DNA from: Acheta domesticus
Lineage: Eukaryota; Arthropoda; Insecta; Orthoptera; Gryllidae
Assembly (NCBI GenBank): GCA_031308135.1
Contig: JAHLJT010000631.1
Coordinates: 148,862,277-148,926,276, forward strand
Reading direction: 5' to 3'
Length of the DNA stretch: 64,000 nt
The notes below the pieces were generated by a model. It saw nothing but the letters and a program-made list of their open reading frames with translations. It had not been told where the DNA came from and ran no database searches. This document shows positions 56,355-64,000 of this stretch, one piece after another. Numbering within the stretch: position 1 is the stretch's first letter; each line of letters begins with the position of its first letter. A program made the translations under genes and the position numbers.

Positions 56355-59125
56355 ATGCCACGCAGGTGCAGTGTGTATGGATGTCGTTCCAATTATGACG
56401 GGGAGGATAATGCCACAACATTTTCTCTTCCATCAAATGAAGTGTTACGATCAAAATGGCTCAAGAAAATACCAACAGATTTTTCAAAGTTGAAGCAACC
56501 AATTGTGTGTATAAAACACTTCGCCGAATCTGACATTGTGAGAAACGATGTAGTGAGAGTTAACGGAGAACTTAAAGTGTACCCTCGTGAGCGCCTCAAA
56601 CTAGTTGAGAATGCTGTGCCCACAATTTTTCCCAATACTCCAAAGTACTTATCACAAACCCCATCGTGTGTTAAACGACTCGCTGATGTGGAGGAAGCTC
56701 GAATGGAGCTAGCAATAAATGAAAGTTTACAAATGCACAAAGAGTTTATGGAAAGTGATAAATTGTCGACTTTGGATGATATTGTTTTGTATGTTGTTAA
56801 CTGTGGCTTATCCAGAAGAAACTGGTCGTGTGTAAAGTTGGAGAAGAAACTTTTTCTAAGTATGGTCACTGTGGAAAATGATTCACCAGTCATTTTTGCC
56901 TCGATTATTGTAAGTGAGTCTTTGCACTTTGAGGTAAAAGTTAGTAATGTCAAAGTGTCAGAGAAAGATTTCTCAATTAAGAGTCCTATTTTAAATTCCC
57001 GTAGTGTTCTCGAGAATTTGATGGTTGCCGTTGAGTCCAAAGAGGTTTTGCCGCAGAAAACTTGCAAATTTGAATTTGCTATCACCATTTTGAAATCTTT
57101 GCCATGGTATGAGGAATTAGCTAGTTTCAGGTTTCTTGTGGAACAACTTGTTAATTCTCAGAGGCCAAAGAATTTAAGAAAATATGGTAATCAAACCATG
57201 GTTTTAGCATCATGTTTGTATGTTCATTCTCCGTCGGCCTACAGTGCCTTGTTTAAATGTGGGTTAATGTTTTTGCCCCATCAACGCAACTTGCAAAAGT
57301 TAATTTCCCATTACAGTTTGCCAAATGAAACTTTGGACAGTGCTAATTATTTGAAAAGTAGGTTGCAGCATCTAACAGAAACGGAAAAACTTGTGTGCTT
57401 GGAAATTGACGAGATTTATATCCAGCCCCAGCTCACATTTAAAGGGGGCAAGATATATGGAACAAGTCACTCTGATTGTGAACAGTCAGCAAAAACTGCT
57501 CTCGTATTTATGGTGTCATCAGTAATGTCTCAATACAGGGATGTTGTTTGCATTGTTCCTGTTATCAAACTGACAGGTGAACTTCTAAATACTATGACCC
57601 TTTCTGTGCTGAAAAAAGTTGAAGAAATAGGATTTATTGTTTTGGCATTGGTGTCAGATAACCATTCAGTGAATGGAAAATCTTTCCATCTTCTTTGTCC
57701 TAATAATGAATTAACGTCAAAAATAGTCCATCCTTTCGACCCTTCAAGATTTCTTTTTTTTGTATTTGACACAGTCCATATTTTAAAATGCATTCGAAAT
57801 TGTTGGGAGACTAAGAAGAGTGCTGATAGGGCAATTAAGTTTCCAGCTTGGAATGACAGTAATATTGTCGCATGTGCCAAGTACAAGCATTTGGAGAGTA
57901 TGTTTGAGATAGAGAAAAATTCCCTTGTTAAATATGGGCATACACTCTCTTTAAAAGCTCTGTACCCCACTTCTATTCAGAAGCAAAATGTGAATCTGGC
58001 ATTGAAAATTTTCCATGAAAATAATGTTACTGCCTTACATCACATTGCTAAAGATCACCCACAGGTGTTCGAAGATGTATTTTCAACAGCTGGATTTATT
58101 GACATAATAGTGAAATGGTGGAAAATTTGCAATGTCAAAGTGTTTTGGAAGGAAAAAGATTTAATGATCCATACAGGGAAGCTATCTCAGGAATCTCTGA
58201 TTTTTCTGTTAATTTTTTGAGGGATTTTTTATCATGGGTGAGGATTTGGCAGGCTTCAATTCCTGCCCGTTACTCTCTGTCATCACAAACATTCAATTCG
58301 CTGATCATAACAACAGAGACTTTTATATCAGTAATCCCATACTTATTTGAAAGGTATGGTTTCAAGTATATTTTATTAAGCAGATTCCAAAATGACAATT
58401 TGGAAAGTCGGTTTAGCTCATATAGACAGCTAAGCGGAGCTAACTATTATTTAAGCTACGTTCAGGTGCTGGAAAATGAAAGAAAATTGAGGTTTAGAAA
58501 TGATGTTATTTTCTGTGCTCAAAATGGTGATGTACATTTAAAAACACTTCTGCCCATTAAAGATGAGTCTTATGAGGATATTGATATAGGCCCATTTTCT
58601 GCAATACTGGAAACCAGTTTTGAACTAGAGATGGTTCCAGATGAAGTTTTGCCAATTTTGACTTACATTGCTGGCTTCGCAGTTCTCAGAACCTTGAGGA
58701 GAGGGAAGTGTACTGTCTGTTCTTCATGGTTACTTCTAGAAAAGGAAGTAGATGTTGAACTTGATACATCTTACAATTTTCTTAAGGACTGTGACAGAGG
58801 GAAACTTTCACTACCTACTGAAGTAGCTGTTTATGCCACTTCAGTCACTTGGCATGTAATGAGTAAACTTGCTGACAATTATCTGAGAGAATTCTATGCC
58901 TGTAAAAGTCAATTATCAGTACTGTCGAAGTTGGCTAGCATTTTCTTGGGCAGAGATAGTTTTACTAGTGAACAGTGTGATTGCAAAGTCACACTACTCA
59001 GCAAACTTTGCTCTATTAGTAAAACAATAAGTAAAATATTAATTAATAATTTTGTTAAAAATGCCAATAATCACCATGATCAGTCTAAATTAATGGCAAG
59101 GAAAATAAAGAAATTGAAAACTTAA
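56355..59125 (+). CDS. THAP-domain P-element transposase (THAP9-like), one frameshift
   Basis: Starts MPRRCSVYGC with a THAP zinc finger: C5, C10, C52, H55 (C-x4-C-x41-C-x2-H), conserved W35 and AVPTIF at 87-92. This domain would bind the TIR/subterminal DNA. The RNase H-like core follows: LEIDEIYIQPQ with D352, LVSDNHSVNG with D435 (likely catalytic aspartates), FDTVHILKCIRNCW near residue 472, then the GTP-binding insertion region. The first frame (56355-58220, 621 codons) and the second (58115-59125) overlap. The sense frame shifts at about 58138 (NVK|SVLEGKRFNDPYREAISG), consistent with loss of one A in caaag. The joined length, about 920 residues, matches THAP9. C-terminal motifs NDNLESRFSSYRQLSGANYY and YIAGFAVLRTL with CTVCSSW are intact. 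Apart from the one indel the gene looks intact, so the insertion is young or the indel may be a sequencing error. Confidence 0.93.
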
Positions 59126-60038
59126 CTTCATTGAAAAGTTCTTCAATGCAAATTTTTTTTGTAAATAGGTGTTTGTATTTGTATGAAATGTCAGTGTACT
59201 TATGTCAATAAATTTTGTATGTTTGTTATATTGCTATGTAATGTGCCGTTTGAATGACACACAGGAATGGAGCGAGTGTCATGTTATTCATGTATTGAAA
59301 TAATAGTTTTAAAACCTGCATACCTTTAGTTGTATTCACAATAATGCAAATAAATATTTTTGTACATTTTTTAGTTATTTATGCCATTATAACAAAAATA
59401 TAAAATGTGTAATTGTTTGGAACCTTAAAACAAATAAAAATGTATTAACTGGTGGATAGGTTTGTGGTTATTTTGAGTGAAAGTATTTTATTTCCAGTTA
59501 GCAAAAAGTAGAGGTTTATTTCCCAAAAAGAAAAATAATTTCTCCCAAAAATTATATTCCATGTCAAGTCATATTTTTGCTTCAATAGCTTATATTCTAT
59601 TAAGGATATTTTGTCTAGCCAGTTTAAGTATCGATGTGCTTTACGTTAAACTAGTGCATAGGACCTTTGCCATTTCAAGTATACTCCACAACTTCAAAGT
59701 ACATTTTTTTCCACGTGGATTTCATGACAAAATTATATTTTCGTTTTATTTTGGAAGGACGAAATTAATCGATGGCCAGGACCGGACTTCATTCGTACTA
59801 ATTATCAAAAAATAAAAAGGATTTCTAGTGAAAATAAGATAGACGAAGCTATCCTATTAAACAATGCTATGAAATAATTTTTGTACGAACGCATTTTCGA
59901 TAGAACCAGAAATGCAAAAGGATGGAGCCGCAGAACGAGGACGTGCACGCGAGCTGAGGCCTGGACTACTACAACCACGTGACCTCCTTCTGTGACGTAT
60001 GCGCCATGGCCTGTCTCTTTCGTTGGCCACGATTTGTG

Positions 60039-61180
60039 CCAATCTTGCTGTGATCATTTAAGCGGGAGTTCAAAATTAAATTATTTTTCGCGGCCCCTCT
60101 GAAAAGCCATACTGAAAATTAACTGCTTCAACTTCATTCTTAATCGTAATTAAATGCTTCATTTGGTCTTTGAGAAGGCGTTTTAGGTTTTCTTTACTTG
60201 TGCTGAATTTTTGGGTATCAGTACGAAGTATTCTTAATCATAAATGGCAAGGGCTGGGAACATAGAACATTTATTTAATATAATTTGTGTAATAAATGTT
60301 TTACTAAAATTACATTTATTAAACAAAATTTAGTAAAACATTTATTTCACTTTTACAAATCTTTTTTGCTGTAAAAAATTTAAACAGCAAAATAAAAACC
60401 GATTAAAGAAACAGTATCTAACAATAGTGTTGAATTACAGAAATAGTAATGAGTACACACATTTTGGCAAAAATAAATTGCTTCACATTTAATCCATTAT
60501 TATTAAGAATTTAACAAATCAAAATTTCAGCACTTTTTTCAAAATTCAAATTATTACATCCCATTTGATAAAACTGATTTCCAAAAGCCATCAATGTAAA
60601 ATTTAATTACTTCCCATTACAATAAAAACAATTCTCACTCAACGATTCAACAAATATTGTTATTAAAGTAACACTGTTAATTTACTTCGTATGAACAATC
60701 AATCCACGTAAGAATTCATTTCTTTTGTCATACTGGTTCAATTTTTACAATATTCTTGTAAGATATTAGCTTGGCAACATCAATACAGAGTCAAGACACA
60801 GTAGCAATTTCAGAGGTCATACATGAAATGTTAAGCAAGTTCAAGCTATGAATGGTTAGTTTTCTGAAAAATCTCTCAAGTGAGAACAAGGATAAAGAAA
60901 TAATTAATTATTCAAAATAAATTAAATGGCAGATTGAGAATGAATGTTGCCAAGCATTTAACCATACTAATATGAATTAATGAACAAAAAACAGCAATTT
61001 GCATGAAATGACTGAATAGAAAAATTTCTGAATTACATATCAAAACATTAAATTAAATCTATGCATTAGTTACCATCAGCAATTTAAAAATGGACTTAAA
61101 GAAACATGTTTTGCATCAAATTACTATTGAATAGAGAAATGATTGAATTATTTGTCACAGAACATTAATTATATAATGTG
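60039..61180. other. no recognised gene; AT-rich, weak repeats
   Basis: AT-rich. Two diverged units of about 115 bp near 60995 and 61108 share tttgcatSaaatKact, gaatagaRaaatK and acattaa. No coding. Confidence 0.4.
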
Positions 61181-61495
61181 ATGCAACCGCCCACGTCGGA
61201 TGCCGATTCTTTGGAACGGAATCGGAAGGGGGTCACACCACAGAATGGAAGCGCCGACACACTGATGGTATGACGGTCATTTCCGTTGTAGCAGGTGGGG
61301 ATATGCGCTAAATTTATTTAAAGGGGCGCCAAGCGCACGCCCACTTACCTGCTATTTTACTGCCGGCGTTGAGCGTCTCAGGGGTGAGTGCCCTGGGTCG
61401 AAGGATTGCAATGGTTTCTTTGTTTTAAAATAATAAACACTTTACTCAGAATTTAGTCTTTTTCACCCGTCCAAAATGGAGGGGACACATTTATT
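61181..61495 (+). other. promoter-like GC-rich block, possible solo LTR
   Basis: Runs from tgtgatgcaaccgccc to gaggggacaca (TG...CA ends) with a TATA-like atttatttaaagg at 61311 and AATAAA at 61429. No clean target duplication, so an LTR is only one option. Confidence 0.25.
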
Positions 61496-62520
61496 ATAAA
61501 ATATGTTCTTGCAAACACTGAATTACTGTTTTTGGCTATCAAATAAGTGATGATGATGAAGATGACTTACAAGTTGATGATGGCGTAATGGCTACGTCAC
61601 CGCGACGGGATTGCTCACCGATCGATGGACTGATGCGGCAGGACCCTCAGGAGCGCCGCTGGAGCGTTGGAACGCCAGCATCACAATTGTCCCTCGGGAT
61701 GAAGGCGCCGGCGCTCGGGATGTCGGCGGCGAATGTCAGCGCAGCAATTACGTAGCGCTGGCGCGCGTCTCAGGCCGTCACACGCCACCTGGACCGCGTA
61801 TGACGTTGGAAGCCAAAATCTGGCTGTTTGGAATAAATTCCGCGGTTGGACGAAGGCCGGGCAGGTCTCGTGGTGGTCGGCTCAATGCTTGCCTCTCACC
61901 AACCGCTATTGTCGTCTTTTACCGTTGCTCTCACTAGTGATTTCTCTAAAAGCCGATATTCGGCCGCTCTCTAACTGTAACTTTAAGTTGTTGAAAATTT
62001 CGACTGTCCTATGCTATCTCTGCTCGACCACTCTCTCTCTCTCGTGTTTTTCGCCCGTCTGAAATTCGAGCTTCTCGCTGTGTTTCTCCCCCCTTCTTTC
62101 TTTCGCACCATGCAAGGGTTATCACGTGCTTCCTGCCCAGCGTTTTCATAGGTCGGTTTGTTGAGTTCCAGAATTTTCTATGTCATTTGTAACCTGGTTG
62201 GCTAAGATGATCGCTTCCTTTCGCGGCCATTGGATGTCTTTGTTTAGCACAGAGAAGTGCGCACATGGTTCTTCTGTTCTGACGTATGATGGGTTTATTG
62301 GACTTAGGGGATTATCTTGCTGCGTGCTAGCGCCAAGTCTATAACGCAGTTGTTCCAGAAGTCAATCATTCTGCAGTATGGACAAAGGGGGTTGAATTTA
62401 TGGTGGAGGGTTTCGGGAGGCCCGGGCAGCTGTGCGGAACTGATTCAAGCGGCGCGAGGGACGCGTTGTCCTTGCGAGCTTCTTGTTAATCTGGCGTGAC
62501 ACTGGGGTGGCAGAGTGCGA
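61496..62520. other. GC-rich region without recognised gene
   Basis: Open in two frames at 61611-62062 but without any known motif. A CT-rich tract lies at 62015-62100. Near 62491 tggcgtgacactgggg is vaguely like a tRNA primer-binding site. Could be part of an LTR element; not supported further. Confidence 0.25.
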
Positions 62521-63000
62521 TGGTCAAACGACACATCGCAATAAAAACTATACATTTGTTACAATATTACAAATAAACGTAACACAAAAAAGGATTTCCA
62601 TCAAATTTCTACTGAAGACAAATAATTGCATCACATCATGGAAAAAAATAAATGAAATAGGTACATTTGTTACAATCAGCAATTTTACAAGTCAGTCCAG
62701 CACGTCAACAAGTCAGTCCAGCAATCATCAACAGCATATGTAAATGTGACAATGACCATATGAGCAATTAGTATATCGAACAATGAGATTAACAGTTGTG
62801 AATTTTTGACAAGTAAAGTCATTTAAAATAGTAATAAAATAGGAAGAAGAAAATATTTTAATGAAAACTGTCTTCTTGAATGCTGCAATAAATCATAGCA
62901 AATCAAAGCAATCATCAACAGCATATGTAAATGTGACAATGACTATATGAGCCATATAGTATATATGGTTTCGCAATAATATTCTTAACATACCAAGACA
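62521..63000. repeat. duplicated AT-rich segment
   Basis: caatcatcaacagcatatgtaaatgtgacaatgaYtatatgagc occurs at 62720 and 62910, about 190 bp apart. The flanking sequence is less similar. Confidence 0.7.
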
Positions 63001-63199
63001 ATCACATTAACATGCCCAAAGAAACCCCAAACATGCACAACCAAAAACAGGAATGTTGCAATTCTTTGAGTACAGGCGTGTCCATAACATTCGAAATGTA
63101 AGGCACCACAGTTCAACCAAGAAGTTAAAGACTACAGCGCTATCTCCTCCTCTTGTGGCACTTTTGGTAATAAGAAGCAGCTTGAAAGAATCAAGCAAC

Positions 63200-63985
63200 T
63201 CTTTAGACAGTTCTGGCAACAACCCTGTCAAACTTTCCAACTTTGCCAGACAGAATTCTATTAATGCTTTTTACATAGAAAAAGACGATAGAACGAACTA
63301 AGAATTTCATAAATCTGAGATGTAAGTCTGGATGGTTAATGCATCTCGAAGGTGTCACATCAATGACATGCATGACAGCATTCATTATTAACAAACCTAA
63401 ATTGCCTTTGTTAATAACTTTTGGAAGAACTGATTGCACGAAGATAAAAGTTTTCTCGATAACAAAAGTGGCAAATCCACCTGGATTTGTCAATGCCCCT
63501 GGGTAAAACTCTTTTGCCTCAATAAACTCTCGGTTAGACTGCGAGTCACAATGGGTAAAAATAGAATGGCAGGTGTGGCATCCACTTCACTGCTTTCCTC
63601 ACCATAAATCCACTGATATATGTAATGATACATTTCTCAGTATGTGTGAGTGAAGAGCAAGGAAGTGGATACTCAGATGTACTAGAATCTTCCTCAGACA
63701 CAACTAGGCCATCTTCCCCTACCTCGCCATTTAGAAAGGTTCAGTGTCAATCACGTGATTACACCTCAGTCTCACAGTTGGAGCCCAGGGAATGGGAAGA
63801 TGTCAATCTCCGTATGCACAAGCTTCTGAAGGTGTCTATAAATTGGGGGACAGAAGGATTAACGTTCCTTCTCCCGTGGCTTCTGATAGTGCCAAAGTTC
63901 TCCAGGATATCTTGGTTGAACTTCCTAGAGAGAAAGTAGGTACATGACGTTGACAACAGGTTCCTCTTCAACTGGATCAAACCTC
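63200..63985 (-). pseudogene. second P/THAP9-like transposase, C-terminal part
   Basis: Minus-strand frames in order. 63980-63759 holds FLSRKFNQDILENF, GTIRSHGRRNVNPSVPQFID and TFRSLCIRR, i.e. the NQDxLENFFGxIRxxGGxxxNPTxxQF motif of P-element/THAP9 transposases. 63560-63480 holds CHTCHSIF (C-x2-C) and EFYPGALTNPGGFATFV. 63490-63203 holds EKTFIFVQSVLPKVI and INHPDLHLRFMKFLVRSIVF, the GGL...E..F...C..H...RIR C-terminal pattern. The upstream coding half lies beyond the right edge or is lost. Frameshifts between the segments suggest decay. It differs clearly from the P element at 55.4-60.0 kb, so it is another family. Confidence 0.75.
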
Positions 63986-64000
63986 TTAACGAGAAAATCA

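Larger units (their letters stand above)
55359..60031 (+). mobile_element. 4.7 kb P element with near-perfect TIRs
   Basis: Inverted ends of 31 bp with one mismatch: cgtggccaacgaaagagaca... at 55359 and its complement ending at 60031. The 7 bp direct repeat atttgtg abuts both ends (55352-55358, 60032-60038). P-superfamily duplications are usually 8 bp. A second similar subterminal block (cacgtgRYtgtagtagtcc) lies inside each end. It encodes one THAP/P transposase on the + strand. 59140-59850 is 3' UTR (AATAAA at 59208) and AT-rich filler. Confidence 0.9.

Noticed and set aside
58115..58220. Programmed ribosomal frameshift in the P transposase
   Set aside because: No slippery heptamer or obvious downstream structure at 58130-58140; a single-base loss in an A run explains it.
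61181..61495. Firm call of a solo LTR
   Set aside because: TATA-like and AATAAA signals are present, but no target duplication and no second copy were seen.
61611..62062. Overlapping 108- and 109-codon ORFs in GC-rich DNA
   Set aside because: No domain, overlapping frames, and no splice or repeat context; GC content alone explains them.

Overview
The window is nuclear DNA of a eukaryote, almost certainly an arthropod and probably an insect with a large, repeat-rich genome. It is AT-rich, contains spliced exons with GT/AG borders, and is dominated by non-LTR retrotransposons (RTE, jockey/CR1-like and RNase H-bearing I-like types), TIR DNA transposons (hAT, P, piggyBac, pogo, mariner-type and Mutator-related), a copia remnant and SINEs. 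No order-level diagnosis is possible by eye. There is no bacterial-style gene organisation.

The only host gene I can recognise is nicastrin, the gamma-secretase subunit, on the + strand. Three internal in-frame exons are at 34516-34699, 34881-35111 and 50912-51023. The intron between the second and third is 15.8 kb and is packed with repeats. The last exons of the gene were not found, so the P element and everything downstream to 64 kb may lie in another intron of the same gene.

Layout: 0-3 kb, a modular dispersed repeat (here called family X) carrying a mariner-type MITE, then a pogo/Tigger relic. 3-7.4 kb, the 3' end of a LINE (family B) split by a 3.6 kb hAT-like element that itself carries a second nested hAT-like element. 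7.9-24.4 kb, one minus-strand jockey-like LINE (family A) that appears to be split into four collinear pieces by later insertions (a 1.2 kb unknown, an RTE element, a second family B LINE, a small hAT, family X copies and a 4.2 kb TIR element Z). 24.4-26.8 kb, a 605-codon family B LINE ORF. 26.8-34.5 kb, low-information DNA, a TIR element containing a 5S rRNA-like segment, and another LINE relic. 34.5-51 kb, nicastrin exons, a 7.8 kb TTAA-flanked palindrome with two 2 kb arms, piggyBac and copia fragments, and an RNase H-type LINE. 51-55.3 kb, LINE fragments and a piggyBac deletion derivative. 55.36-60.03 kb, a nearly complete P element with a THAP-type transposase. 60-64 kb, low-information DNA and the C-terminal end of a second P/THAP9-like transposase.

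The most unusual features are the palindrome, whose arms align without an indel over 1.9 kb; family X, which is built of about 300 bp modules and ends in a hairpin whose sequence differs between copies; the nested insertions with readable target sites; and the nearly intact P element.
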